The position numbers were made by a program, and so were the translations under genes. The notes beneath the pieces were generated by a model. The model was not told the origin of the DNA. It was given only the letters and a program-made list of their open reading frames with translations, and did no database searches. A DNA stretch of 64,000 nucleotides from JBNKLG01 sp050292235 (lineage in GTDB: Bacteria > Pseudomonadota > Gammaproteobacteria > Chromatiales > Chromatiaceae): assembly GCA_050292235.1 (NCBI GenBank), contig JBNKLG010000005.1, positions 1 through 64,000 of the forward strand, given 5' to 3'. Shown piece after piece: positions 26,191 through 35,195 of the stretch (position 1 is the first letter of the stretch; each line of letters opens with the position of its first letter).

Positions 26191-27468
26191 TCAATGGGGG
26201 AAGGCCTCCCGCCCCGCATAGCGGGCGGTATCACCCAGCTGATCTTCGATCCGCATCAGCTGATTGTATTTCGCCACGCGGTCAGAACGGGACAGAGAAC
26301 CTGTTTTAATCTGGCCGGTATTGGCACCCACCACCAGATCGGCAATGGTCGTATCTTCGGTCTCACCGGAACGATGGGAGACCACGGCAGAGTAACCCGC
26401 CTTCTTGGCCATTTCGATGGCCTCCAGCGTCTCGGTCAGGGTGCCGATCTGATTGAGCTTGATGAGGATGGAGTTGGCAATGCCCTTTTCAATGCCCTCT
26501 TTGAGGATCTTGGGATTGGTGACGAAGAGGTCATCGCCCACCAGTTGTACCTTGCCACCCAAACGCTCGGTCTGGCGCTTCCAGCCGTCCCAGTCCCCTT
26601 CAGCCAGACCATCTTCGATGCTGATGATGGGATAGGCATCGACCCACTCCTGCAGGAGATCAGTCATACCATCGGCATCCAGCTTGCGACCTTCACCAGC
26701 CAGGTTGTAGAGGCCATTCTCGTAGAATTCGGACGCCGCCACATCCATACCCAGGAAGATGTCTTGCCCAGGCTTGAAACCCGCCTTCTCAATAGCGGTC
26801 ATGATGACATCCAGCGCCTCGCGGTTTGAACTCAGATTGGGGGCAAAACCACCCTCATCGCCCACTGCGGTGTTCATGCCCTTGGCCTTGAGCACAGACT
26901 TGAGAGCGTGAAAGACCTCGGCGCCATAGCGCACAGCCTCACGGATGGAGCCCGCACCCACCGGCAGGATCATAAACTCCTGAAAATCGACACTGTTATC
27001 GGCATGGGCACCTCCATTGATGATATTCATCATCGGCACCGGCAGGCGGAAATCGCCCTCCTTGCCCAGGTATTCGTACAAGGCCACACCCTGCTCCTGG
27101 GCCGCAGCATGGGCGGCACTGATGGAGGCCCCCAGGATGGCATTGGCCCCCAGGCTGGATTTGTTCTCGGTACCATCCAGCGCCAGCATCTTGCCGTCGA
27201 TACCAGTCTGGTCTTCGACATCCATGCCCAAGAGGGCTTCACGAATCTCGCCGTTGACGTGGGCCACGGCCTGACGCACACCCTTGCCCAAGTAGCGGGA
27301 CTTGTCCCCGTCACGCATTTCCAGAGCCTCACGGGAGCCGGTAGAGGCGCCGGAAGGGACTGCTGCCCGGCCCAGGGCACCTGCGGCAGTGATCACATCA
27401 GCCTCGATGGTGGGGTTTCCACGGGAATCCAGAATCTCACGCGCTCTGACGTCGACTATCTCAGACAT
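26191..27468 (-). CDS. eno: Enolase (phosphopyruvate hydratase)
   Basis: 425 residues from the ATG at 27468, which follows GGAGG at a normal distance; six upstream codons in frame lack support. Family motifs include AREILDSRGNPT at the N-terminus, GDEGGFAPN, VGDDLFVTNP, and SHRSGETEDT near the active site. It interconverts 2-phosphoglycerate and phosphoenolpyruvate, supplying the PEP used by the neighbouring KdsA. The order pyrG-kdsA-eno-ftsB is widespread in gammaproteobacteria. Confidence 0.97.
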   Translation of the reverse strand: MSEIVDVRAREILDSRGNPTIEADVITAAGALGRAAVPSGASTGSREALEMRDGDKSRYLGKGVRQAVAHVNGEIREALLGMDVEDQTGIDGKMLALDGTENKSSLGANAILGASISAAHAAAQEQGVALYEYLGKEGDFRLPVPMMNIINGGAHADNSVDFQEFMILPVGAGSIREAVRYGAEVFHALKSVLKAKGMNTAVGDEGGFAPNLSSNREALDVIMTAIEKAGFKPGQDIFLGMDVAASEFYENGLYNLAGEGRKLDADGMTDLLQEWVDAYPIISIEDGLAEGDWDGWKRQTERLGGKVQLVGDDLFVTNPKILKEGIEKGIANSILIKLNQIGTLTETLEAIEMAKKAGYSAVVSHRSGETEDTTIADLVVGANTGQIKTGSLSRSDRVAKYNQLMRIEDQLGDTARYAGREAFPH

Positions 27469-27509
27469 AGTTGCCTCCAATGGCAATCATAATAGGTAAT
27501 AGGACAAGC

Positions 27510-28346
27510 TCAGCCCAGGCGAGTTTCAGCCAACGGCCGAGCCTTAACGACACGATCCAGCTGGATCAGTGTCTCAAGCAATGTTTTCATTTGAGCGAGC
27601 GGCCAGGAGTTGGGGCCATCACTCAAAGCCTGGGCGGGATCGGGATGGGTCTCCATAAACAACCCTGAGATACCTGCCGCTACCGCCGCCCGTGCCAGTA
27701 CCGGCACATGCTCACGCTGGCCACCGGAACTGCTGCCCTGCCCGCCAGGGAGTTGCACCGAATGGGTAGCATCGTAGACCACCGGACAAGCAGTCTCACG
27801 CATCACCGCCAACCCGCGCATATCCGAGACAAGGTTGTTGTAGCCAAAGCTCACGCCCCGCTCACAGACCATAATCTGCTGGTTCCCTCCGGCACGGGCC
27901 TTGTCCACCACATGCTTCATGTCCCAGGGCGCCAGGAACTGGCCCTTCTTAATATTAACCGGCTTGCCGCAGTCTGCCACCGCGGTGATGAAATTGGTTT
28001 GGCGGCAGAGGAAGGCGGGCGTCTGCAACACATCCACCACCTCGGCCGCCTCGGCCAAAGGGCTGTCTTCATGCACATCGGTCAGCACCGGCACCCCGAT
28101 CTGACGCTTGACCTCAGCCAGGATACGCAGACCCTCTTCCAGACCAGGACCGCGAAAGCTGTTGATGGAGGAACGATTGGCCTTATCGAAAGAGGACTTA
28201 TAAATGAAGGGAATACCCAACTCCGTCGTCAATTCACGCAAACTGCCCGCCGTATCCAGGGCCAGCTGTTCGCTTTCGATGACACAGGTACCAGCAATCA
28301 GAAACAGCGGCTGATCCAGGCCCACCTCAAAATCACAGAGTTTCAT
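27510..28346 (-). CDS. kdsA: 3-deoxy-D-manno-octulosonate 8-phosphate synthase KdsA
   Basis: 278 residues. LFLIAGTCVIESEQLALDTA, PFIYKSSFDKANRSSINSFRGPG, DVLQTPAFLCRQTNFI and DATHSVQLPGGQGSSSGG are diagnostic. It joins PEP and arabinose 5-phosphate to make KDO8P for lipopolysaccharide. The gene starts at the base after the pyrG stop, so the two are co-transcribed. Confidence 0.97.
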   Translation of the reverse strand: MKLCDFEVGLDQPLFLIAGTCVIESEQLALDTAGSLRELTTELGIPFIYKSSFDKANRSSINSFRGPGLEEGLRILAEVKRQIGVPVLTDVHEDSPLAEAAEVVDVLQTPAFLCRQTNFITAVADCGKPVNIKKGQFLAPWDMKHVVDKARAGGNQQIMVCERGVSFGYNNLVSDMRGLAVMRETACPVVYDATHSVQLPGGQGSSSGGQREHVPVLARAAVAAGISGLFMETHPDPAQALSDGPNSWPLAQMKTLLETLIQLDRVVKARPLAETRLG

Positions 28347-29993
28347 TCAAACCTCGTCCGTCACAGTGGCTTGCTGTCGTTTGGCCAGAGCGGCACGGAT
28401 GAATCCGGAGAAGAGCGGATGGCCATGACGCGGGGTCGAGGTAAATTCGGGATGGAACTGACAGGCCAGAAACCAGGGGTGATCTGGCAGTTCGATCATT
28501 TCCATCAGTCTGCCATCGACAGAGGTGCCGGAAAAACGCAGCCCCTTTTCTGCCAGGGGTTCCAGATACTGATTATTGAACTCATAACGGTGGCGGTGAC
28601 GCTCCACAATCACCTCCTGATCATAAAGCGCACGAGCCAGAGAGCCGTCTAACAGCTTGCACTCCTGCCCCCCCAAACGCATGGTCCCGCCCAGGTCGGA
28701 GGATTCATCACGCTGCTTGAGATGCCCATCGGCATCGAGCCATTCAGTAATAAGGGCAATCACCGGATGAGGTGTTGCCTTTTCGAATTCGGTACTGTGT
28801 GCCCCGTCCAAACCAGCCACATGGCGAGCATACTCGATCACTGCCACCTGCATGCCCAGACAAATCCCCAAATAGGGGATCCCGTTCTCCCGGGCATAAC
28901 GAGCGGCTTCAATCTTGCCTTCCACACCACGCAGACCAAAGCCACCGGGTACAAGGATGGCGTCCACATCCGCCAGGCTAGCGGTACCCTGGGTCTCGAT
29001 CTCCTCGGAGTCGATGTAGACGATCTCAACCCGATTGCGGGTATGGATACCGGCATGGATCAGAGCCTCGCTCAGGGACTTATAAGCTTCAGTGAGATCC
29101 ATATATTTGCCCACCATAGCGATACGCACCGCCCCGGTAGGGTGGCGCAGCCCTTCCAATACCCACTGCCATTGACTCAGATCTGCTTCAGGCACATCCA
29201 GGTGTAACTGACGCACCACCAATCCATCCAGATCCTGCTCGTGTAGCAACAAAGGAATGGCATAGATATGCTCGGCATCAATAGCTGAGATCACAGCCTT
29301 TTCACTCACATTGGTGAAGAGAGCGATTTTCTTGCGCTCGCTCTCCGGCAGAGCCTGCTCCGCCCGGCACAGCAGAATATCGGGCTGAATACCGATGGAA
29401 CGCAGCTCTTTGACCGAATGCTGGGTCGGCTTAGTCTTAATCTCACCGGCAGAGCGGATATAAGGCACCAACGTCAGGTGCATGAACACCACCTGATCAC
29501 GACCCAGTTCGACGCCCATCTGACGAATCGCCTCGAGAAACGGCAACGACTCGATATCGCCCACGGTGCCACCGATCTCCACCATACAGACATCCGCATC
29601 CGCTGCACCCAGGCGGATACTGCGCTTGATTTCATCGGTGATATGGGGAATGACCTGAACGGTGCCGCCCAGATAGTCTCCGCGCCTCTCCTTGCGGATC
29701 ACATTTTCGTAGATCTGTCCCGTGGTGAAATTGTTGTTGCGTGTCGAAAGACTCTGAGTAAAACGCTCGTAATGGCCCAAATCCAGATCGGTCTCGGTGC
29801 CATCTTCGGTCACAAAAACCTCGCCATGCTGGAAGGGACTCATGGTGCCAGGATCCACATTGATGTAGGGATCCAGCTTGATCATGCTGATTTTGAGGCC
29901 CCGAGCTTCTAGCAAGGCGCCCAGAGAGGCGGAAGCAATGCCTTTTCCCAAAGAAGAGACCACGCCACCAGTGATAAAAATAAAACGCGTCAT
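28347..29993 (-). CDS. pyrG: CTP synthase
   Basis: 548 residues. The N-terminal synthetase domain begins FIFITGGVVSSLGKGIASAS with KLDPYINVDPGTMSPFQHGEVFVTEDG nearby. The C-terminal glutamine amidotransferase domain has the nucleophile Cys in YLGICLGMQ and the His/Glu pair in CQFHPEF. It makes CTP from UTP using glutamine. It is the first gene of the minus-strand block pyrG-kdsA-eno, and the 250 bases upstream are shared with the divergent sulfur globule gene. Confidence 0.97.
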   Translation of the reverse strand: MTRFIFITGGVVSSLGKGIASASLGALLEARGLKISMIKLDPYINVDPGTMSPFQHGEVFVTEDGTETDLDLGHYERFTQSLSTRNNNFTTGQIYENVIRKERRGDYLGGTVQVIPHITDEIKRSIRLGAADADVCMVEIGGTVGDIESLPFLEAIRQMGVELGRDQVVFMHLTLVPYIRSAGEIKTKPTQHSVKELRSIGIQPDILLCRAEQALPESERKKIALFTNVSEKAVISAIDAEHIYAIPLLLHEQDLDGLVVRQLHLDVPEADLSQWQWVLEGLRHPTGAVRIAMVGKYMDLTEAYKSLSEALIHAGIHTRNRVEIVYIDSEEIETQGTASLADVDAILVPGGFGLRGVEGKIEAARYARENGIPYLGICLGMQVAVIEYARHVAGLDGAHSTEFEKATPHPVIALITEWLDADGHLKQRDESSDLGGTMRLGGQECKLLDGSLARALYDQEVIVERHRHRYEFNNQYLEPLAEKGLRFSGTSVDGRLMEMIELPDHPWFLACQFHPEFTSTPRHGHPLFSGFIRAALAKRQQATVTDEV

Positions 29994-30246
29994 GGGATAC
30001 CGGACCGTTAACCGTAAAATGGGGCTGAACGGCAGTGCAAGTTATCAGATTGGCTCACTTTGCTCAATGAGGCCTTTTGTCTTAGCAGAGCGCAAAAAAA
30101 GATAAACCATTGATCCAACGGGGATTTAGAGATCTACCCAACTTTCCAGACATCAGCCATACTGAGATCACCCGGACTCGAAATGGGGATATCCTGACCT
30201 TACTAGGCCGGATATGACATAAAACCAAATATTGAGGAGTGCAGCC

Positions 30247-30594
30247 ATGCAGACATTGCATAAAATCTTTGGCGCCGCCGTCATGGCAACCGCCACCCTG
30301 ATCAGCTCTCAAACAGCCCAAGCCTGGGGGCCCTGGGGCGGCGGCCCTGGCGGCTGGGGCAACGACGGCCATGGATACGGTGACGGCGGCGGTGATTTCA
30401 GCATGAGCATGGGAGGTAGCGGTAACGGCTGGGGTCGTGGAAACCGCTATTACAATCCATACTGGGGTGGACCCTATGGCTATGGATACCCGAACTACTA
30501 TGGCAATCCTTATTGGGGTGCACCCTACCCGCAACAACAACCTGCTCCAGTTGCCCCTGCGATACCTGCAGCCCCCAACACCAGTCCCAAGTAA
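30247..30594 (+). CDS. Sulfur globule protein-like, secreted Gly/Tyr/Trp/Pro-rich protein
   Basis: 115 residues from the ATG at 30247, 8 bases after GAGGAG. Residues 1-25 are a Sec signal peptide ending SSQTAQA. The mature part is built from Gly, Tyr, Trp, Asn and Pro (WGPWGGGPGGWGNDG, YYNPYWGGPYGYGYPNYYGN) with a short FSMSMGG segment and an Ala/Pro/Gln tail. This closely resembles SgpA/SgpB of Allochromatium, the coat proteins of periplasmic sulfur globules. Low sequence complexity means other structural Gly/Tyr proteins cannot be excluded. soeA in the same window makes the sulfur role more likely. It is a single-gene unit followed by a strong stem-loop. Confidence 0.75.
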   Translation: MQTLHKIFGAAVMATATLISSQTAQAWGPWGGGPGGWGNDGHGYGDGGGDFSMSMGGSGNGWGRGNRYYNPYWGGPYGYGYPNYYGNPYWGAPYPQQQPAPVAPAIPAAPNTSPK

Positions 30595-30607
30595 AAACTT
30601 GAGACCT

Positions 30608-30647
30608 CTGACCAAAAGGGACTTTCACTAAAAGTTCCTTTGGTCAG
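30608..30647 (+). terminator. Strong stem-loop after the sulfur globule gene
   Basis: CTGACCAAAAGGGACTTT and AAAGTTCCTTTGGTCAG pair over 17 positions with one bulge. It starts 13 bases after the stop. A run of T is lacking, so it may act as an mRNA-stabilising end as well as a terminator, which would suit a highly expressed structural protein. Confidence 0.65.
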
Positions 30648-30743
30648 CTGACTACCTTTCTTTCAATAAAGAACCAATTTATTTTAAATCATAATGTTAG
30701 CAACACCTTAGCAAGCAAAAACCAAAGATAACCTCAACTTTAC

Positions 30744-30757
30744 TTGATGTAAGTCAA
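30744..30757 (+). promoter_or_regulatory. FNR box upstream of fnr
   Basis: TTGATGTAAGTCAA matches the FNR/ANR consensus TTGAT-N4-ATCAA in 9 of 10 positions. It lies 51 bases before the fnr start. This distance is consistent with an operator close to the promoter, so Fnr probably controls its own gene. Activation or repression cannot be told without the transcription start. Confidence 0.75.
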
Positions 30758-30808
30758 GAGCGACTGCACAATAGCCTTTGGCATATCTGGGATTTGAGCT
30801 CCTCGTAG

Positions 30809-31567
30809 ATGAAGCATGTTATCTCTTTGGACAGCGTTAAGGTCGCCTGCAAAAATTGCAGCCTCTCCACTCTCTGCTTACCCATCGGCCTTACGCCTGA
30901 AGATACCGAACGGCTAGAGCACATCGTCAAACGTAACCGTCCGTTACAGCGTAACGATCATCTCTTCTACAAAGGCACCCCCTTGCGCAGCCTCTACGTA
31001 GTCAAAACCGGCTCCGTCAAGACCTACCTACCGGGTGAAGATGGCGCCGAACAGGTCATTGGCTTCCACTTACCGGGCGAATTTATCGGATTGGACGCCA
31101 TCCAGGACGAACGCCACAACTCTTCTGCCAAGGTACTGGAAACCTCCGCCGTCTGCGAATTGCCTTTTACCCTACTGACTGATCTCGCCCAACACATTCC
31201 CAGCCTGCAACAGCAGCTTTTACGCCTTTTGAGCAAAGAGATTTCTGAAGACAACAAGATGCTGGCTCTTCTCGGCAAGAAAAACGCGGAAGAACGCCTG
31301 GCCGCCTTCTTGCTCAGCCTCTCTTGCCGCTTCCACCGCCGGGGCTTTTCCGCCGCCGATTATTACCTCAGCATGTCTCGACATGAAATCGGCAGTTACC
31401 TGGGATTAGCAGTGGAAACTGTCAGTCGACTTTTTTCTCGATTTCAAGACGATAAGCTGGTCGATGTCGACCGAAAACACATCCGACTCCTAGACATGGA
31501 GCGCCTTAAGGAGCTGGCTCACGATGGCAACGTGGAGCAGCCCCTATCCAAAGGCGCTGCCAAATAA
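30809..31567 (+). CDS. fnr: Oxygen-sensing regulator of the FNR/ANR family
   Basis: 252 residues. Cysteines 14, 17, 23 and 116 have exactly the spacing of the four [4Fe-4S] ligands of E. coli FNR (20, 23, 29, 122). A cNMP-binding-type beta-roll follows (RSLYVVKTGSVKTYLPGEDG), then a dimer helix and a winged helix whose recognition helix reads AVETVSRLFSRF, the E--SR pattern of FNR. It senses loss of oxygen and binds TTGAT-N4-ATCAA. The adjacent cbb3 operon and the FNR boxes at 30744, 31637 and 35114 indicate its targets. Confidence 0.95.
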   Translation: MKHVISLDSVKVACKNCSLSTLCLPIGLTPEDTERLEHIVKRNRPLQRNDHLFYKGTPLRSLYVVKTGSVKTYLPGEDGAEQVIGFHLPGEFIGLDAIQDERHNSSAKVLETSAVCELPFTLLTDLAQHIPSLQQQLLRLLSKEISEDNKMLALLGKKNAEERLAAFLLSLSCRFHRRGFSAADYYLSMSRHEIGSYLGLAVETVSRLFSRFQDDKLVDVDRKHIRLLDMERLKELAHDGNVEQPLSKGAAK

Positions 31568-31636
31568 CTTTTTCTTATCCAGCATAAGTCTAATTTGACG
31601 GTATTTTTGCTGGATTTGCCTATAAAATGCGTAGTA

Positions 31637-31650
31637 TTGATCCTGGTCAT
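31637..31650 (+). promoter_or_regulatory. FNR-like box in the ccoN leader
   Basis: TTGATCCTGGTCAT has a perfect left half and TCA of the right half (8 of 10 positions). It lies 176 bases before the ccoN start, so the cco mRNA would have a long leader. That leader includes a small GGCCC-TTT-GGGCC hairpin at 31705-31717. Confidence 0.5.
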
Positions 31651-31826
31651 TGTGTGATTTGACCCAAATCCACATAGTTCAGTTTCATTTGTCATTTTTT
31701 ATTTGGCCCTTTGGGCCTGTTATCCAGTTTGAGCAAAGACCGTTTTCCAGACCTGCGGTCGCGCTCAAGGTCCAGCCGGGTTGTCCTCTCCCTGCTGGTT
31801 TTGTTGTAACCCAAGCGGAGACTTTT

Positions 31827-33269
31827 ATGGACTCTCAGACCACCTATAACTATAAGGTCGTGCGCCAGTTTGCCGTTGTAACGGTCATCTGGGGCATCGT
31901 GGGCATGCTGGTCGGCGTTATCATCGCTGCCGAGCTTGCCTTCCCTACCCTTTTCTCTGACCTCTTTGGCATGGACGTTCCATGGCTTGCCTATGGCCGC
32001 CTGCGTCCCCTCCACACCAACGCGGTGATTTTTGCCTTTGGTGGATCTGGCCTCTTTGCCACTTCTTATTATGTGGTACAGCGCACCTGCCAAACCCGCC
32101 TGTTTGGTGGCCCACTGGCTGCCTTTACCTTCTGGGGCTGGCAAGTCGTCATCGTTTTGGCCGCCATCAGTTTCCCCCTGGGTATCACCAGCGGCAAGGA
32201 ATACGCCGAACTGGAATGGCCAATCGATTTACTGGTCACCGTCATCTGGGTTGCCTATGCCATCGTCTTCTTCGGTACTTTGGCGACACGTAAGGTCTCT
32301 CACATCTATGTAGCCAACTGGTTCTATGGCGCCTACATCCTCACCATCGCCATTCTCCACTTGGGCAACAGCGCCTTTATTCCTGTCAGCCTGACCAAAG
32401 GTTATAGCTTCTACCCTGGCGCCATCGACGCCATGGTGCAGTGGTGGTATGGCCATAACGCGGTAGGCTTCTTCCTGACCACCGCCTTCCTGGGCATGAT
32501 GTATTACTTCGTGCCCAAACAGTCTGGTCGTCCGGTCTTCTCCTATCGTCTTTCCGTGGTGCACTTCTGGGCTCTGATCTCCACCTATATGTGGGCTGGC
32601 CCTCACCATCTGCACTACACCGCTCTGCCTGACTGGGCTCAGAGCGCTGGCATGGTGTTCTCCCTGGTACTGCTGGCTCCCTCCTGGGGCGGCATGATCA
32701 ACGGCATCATGACCCTCTCCGGTGCCTGGCACAAACTGCGTACTGACCCGATCCTGAAGTTCCTCATCGTCTCTCTCTCCTTCTACGGCATGTCCACCTT
32801 TGAAGGCCCGATGATGTCTATCAAGACCGTTAACGCCTTGTCGCACTACACCGACTGGACCGTGGGTCACGTACACTCCGGTGCTTTGGGTTGGGTAGCC
32901 ATGGTCACCATCGGCTCCATGTACCATCTGATCCCACGCATGTTCGGCAAGACCGAAATGTATAGCAAATCCATGATTGAACTGCATTTCTGGGTAGCCA
33001 CCATCGGGGTTGTGCTCTACATCGCCTCTCTCTGGATCGCCGGTGTCATGCAGGGCCTGATGTGGCGCGCCGTCAACCCTGACGGAACCCTCGTCTACTC
33101 CTTTGTGGAATCGGTTGAGAAGGTCTACCCCTTCTATTATGCCCGTCTGCTGGGCGGCGCCCTCTTCCTGGCTGGCATGGTCATCATGTGCTACAACATG
33201 TTGAAAACCATCGGGGAAGGCAGCGCAGCCAGTGCCGATGATGCTATCCCACAGGCCTCCGGCCACTAA
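31827..33269 (+). CDS. ccoN: cbb3-type cytochrome c oxidase subunit I (CcoN)
   Basis: 480 residues from the ATG at 31827, preceded by GCGGAG; the open frame extends upstream to 31650 but has no start signal there. About twelve membrane helices. Haem and copper ligands appear in RLRPLHTNAVIFAFGG, VQWWYGHNAVGFFLT, GPHHLHYTALPDW and DWTVGHVHSGALGWVAM. It is the catalytic subunit of the high-affinity terminal oxidase used at low oxygen. ccoO, ccoQ and ccoP follow in order. Confidence 0.96.
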   Translation: MDSQTTYNYKVVRQFAVVTVIWGIVGMLVGVIIAAELAFPTLFSDLFGMDVPWLAYGRLRPLHTNAVIFAFGGSGLFATSYYVVQRTCQTRLFGGPLAAFTFWGWQVVIVLAAISFPLGITSGKEYAELEWPIDLLVTVIWVAYAIVFFGTLATRKVSHIYVANWFYGAYILTIAILHLGNSAFIPVSLTKGYSFYPGAIDAMVQWWYGHNAVGFFLTTAFLGMMYYFVPKQSGRPVFSYRLSVVHFWALISTYMWAGPHHLHYTALPDWAQSAGMVFSLVLLAPSWGGMINGIMTLSGAWHKLRTDPILKFLIVSLSFYGMSTFEGPMMSIKTVNALSHYTDWTVGHVHSGALGWVAMVTIGSMYHLIPRMFGKTEMYSKSMIELHFWVATIGVVLYIASLWIAGVMQGLMWRAVNPDGTLVYSFVESVEKVYPFYYARLLGGALFLAGMVIMCYNMLKTIGEGSAASADDAIPQASGH

Positions 33270-33287
33270 TCGACAGGAGGTATTAAC

Positions 33288-33908
33288 ATGTCACATGAAG
33301 TCATTGAAAAAAGCACTCCGCTGTTGATCATCATGGTTATTCTGGTGGTTATTGTTGGGGCACTGGTGGAAATCGTTCCGCTCTTCTTCCTCTCCGAGAC
33401 CACGGAACCAGCACCAGGCGTGGACAAATACAGCGCCCTGCGACTGGAAGGCCGCGATATCTACGTCCGCGAAGGCTGCTATCTGTGCCACTCGCAGATG
33501 ATTCGCCCCTTCCGGGCGGAAACGGAACGCTACGGCCACTACTCTGTCGCCGGTGAATCCGTTTACGATCACCCCTTCCAGTGGGGCTCCCGTCGCATGG
33601 GTCCTGACCTGGCACGTGTTGGCGGTCGTTATTCCGACGACTGGCAGTACACCCACCTCAACAATCCGCGTGATGTGGTGCCCGAGTCCAACATGCCCAA
33701 CTACTCCTGGCTCTTCGCCAACAAGTTGGACGGCAACCTGACGGCCACCAAAATGAAGATGTTGAACATCGCCGTTGGGGCCACCTGCCCGAAATGTAAT
33801 CTCTATACTGAGGAGGATATGGCTAAAGCGCAGAAGGATGTTGCCGGCAAGACCGAAGCAGAGGCCCTCGTAGCCTACCTGCAGGGTCTGGGCACCAACC
33901 TCAAGTAA
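33288..33908 (+). CDS. ccoO: cbb3 oxidase subunit II, monohaem cytochrome CcoO
   Basis: 206 residues. One N-terminal membrane helix (about 12-35), then a single c-type haem site Cys64-Tyr-Leu-Cys67-His68. MGPDLARVGGRYSDDWQYTHLNNPRDVVPESNMP, with a probable Met ligand, is typical. It passes electrons from CcoP to CcoN. It lies 18 bases after ccoN. Confidence 0.96.
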   Translation: MSHEVIEKSTPLLIIMVILVVIVGALVEIVPLFFLSETTEPAPGVDKYSALRLEGRDIYVREGCYLCHSQMIRPFRAETERYGHYSVAGESVYDHPFQWGSRRMGPDLARVGGRYSDDWQYTHLNNPRDVVPESNMPNYSWLFANKLDGNLTATKMKMLNIAVGATCPKCNLYTEEDMAKAQKDVAGKTEAEALVAYLQGLGTNLK

Positions 33909-33915
33909 ATTTAGG

Positions 33916-34095
33916 ATGACCATTAGCGACTTCCACGCTTGGCACACCCTGGTCCTGATGGTGGTTTTCATCGGGATCGTGTGGTGGGCCTATAGCAAGA
34001 AGCGTAAGTCTTCCTTTAACGAAGCAGCCAATTTGCCTTTTGCTGATGAGGATCAGGACAAGGCAACCTTACAGAAGGAAAACAACCATGAGTGA
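33916..34095 (+). CDS. ccoQ: cbb3 oxidase small subunit CcoQ
   Basis: 59 residues, ATG at 33916 after TTAGG. A single membrane helix (HTLVLMVVFIGIVWWAYSKK, about 10-29) and an acidic tail with FADEDQ are the usual CcoQ pattern. Its last 8 bases overlap the ccoP start. It stabilises the oxidase complex. Confidence 0.9.
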   Translation: MTISDFHAWHTLVLMVVFIGIVWWAYSKKRKSSFNEAANLPFADEDQDKATLQKENNHE

Positions 34096-35035
34096 AATGA
34101 CACCCTTTTGGCAGGGCTGGATTATCGTCCTGTCTGTAGGCAACCTCCTCGCCTGTTTATGGCTGATCTGGTGGGCCTCCAAAAAACGTGCCGGTGATCC
34201 TGAGTCCGGCGATGTAATGCCCCACATCTGGGATGGGAACCTGCAGGAAAAGAACAACCCTCTGCCCCGCTGGTGGCTGTGGCTGTTCTACGGCACTTTG
34301 ATCTTTGGCGCCGTCTATTACACCCTCTATCCAGGTCTCTGGAATGGTGTACTGCAGTGGACCAGTGCCGACAAGTCCATGAATAAGACTGTCACCGAGG
34401 GCAACAAAAGCCAATACGAGACCGAAATGGAAGTTGCTGACGGTCGATATGGTCCTATCTACGCCAAATATCGCGCCATGGCCATCCCGGATCTGATGAA
34501 GGATTCAGAGGCCAATGACATGGGCAAACGTCTTTATCTGACCTACTGCATGCAGTGTCATGGCTCTGACGCCAAGGGCGGTCACGGCTTCCCTAACCTG
34601 ACCGACAAAGACTGGCTCTGGGGTGGTGACGCTGACAAGATCGTTGCCAGCATCACCAGTGGCCGCAATGCCGCCATGCCTGCCCATGGACCCAGTGGTT
34701 CCAACATTGGTGCCGACAAGATCGACCAGGTTGCCAACTATGTATACAGCCTCAATGGCCGTGCACCTAAGGATGCCGCCAAGGCCGAACTGGGCAAGGC
34801 TGTTTTCCAAAGTGCTGGCTGTTTTGCCTGTCATGGGCCTGAGGCCAAGGGGAACCCTATCATGGGCGCACCCAACCTGACCGATAAAACCTGGCTTTAT
34901 GGCGGCAGCCTGGGCATCATCACCAAAACCATCACCAATGGTCGTAATGGTGTCATGCCAGCCCACAAAAACCTCTTGGGTGAAGATAAGATTCACGTCT
35001 TGGCAGGTTATATCTACAGCCTGTCCAATAAGTAA
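34088..35035 (+). CDS. ccoP: cbb3 oxidase subunit III, dihaem cytochrome CcoP
   Basis: 315 residues from the ATG at 34088. Two membrane helices (about 11-30 and 62-82) and two c-type haem motifs: CMQCH (Cys154-His158) and CFACH (Cys245-His249). NPLPRWWLWLFYGTLIFG is characteristic of CcoP. It takes electrons from soluble cytochromes and passes them to CcoO. A strong terminator follows. Confidence 0.96.
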   Translation: MSEMTPFWQGWIIVLSVGNLLACLWLIWWASKKRAGDPESGDVMPHIWDGNLQEKNNPLPRWWLWLFYGTLIFGAVYYTLYPGLWNGVLQWTSADKSMNKTVTEGNKSQYETEMEVADGRYGPIYAKYRAMAIPDLMKDSEANDMGKRLYLTYCMQCHGSDAKGGHGFPNLTDKDWLWGGDADKIVASITSGRNAAMPAHGPSGSNIGADKIDQVANYVYSLNGRAPKDAAKAELGKAVFQSAGCFACHGPEAKGNPIMGAPNLTDKTWLYGGSLGIITKTITNGRNGVMPAHKNLLGEDKIHVLAGYIYSLSNK

Positions 35036-35060
35036 TCTGACCTTTCATCGTTAACCTTGA

Positions 35061-35087
35061 ACGCCCGGCTTGCCGGGCGTTTTTTTT
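35061..35087 (+). terminator. Rho-independent terminator after ccoNOQP
   Basis: ACGCCCGGC and GCCGGGCGT form a 9-pair GC-rich stem with a TT loop, followed directly by eight T. It lies 26 bases after the ccoP stop and closes the operon. Confidence 0.93.
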
Positions 35088-35113
35088 GCTCCGTAGGTTT
35101 GTCATTGGCGGTG

Positions 35114-35127
35114 TTGCGTGTTATCAA
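35114..35127 (+). promoter_or_regulatory. FNR-like box upstream of ccoG
   Basis: TTGCGTGTTATCAA has a perfect right half and three of five in the left half of TTGAT-N4-ATCAA. It lies 68 bases before ccoG and after the terminator, so ccoG probably has its own oxygen-responsive promoter. Confidence 0.5.
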
Positions 35128-35195
35128 TGCCAAAGTGGGTGAAAAGCCGTTAGTTTGGCACCCTGAATCCCTTAGTCGTCAATACGGAACCCAAC

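Noticed and set aside
32229..33266. 345-codon frame opposite ccoN
   Set aside because: Shadow of the conserved ccoN gene; no support of its own.
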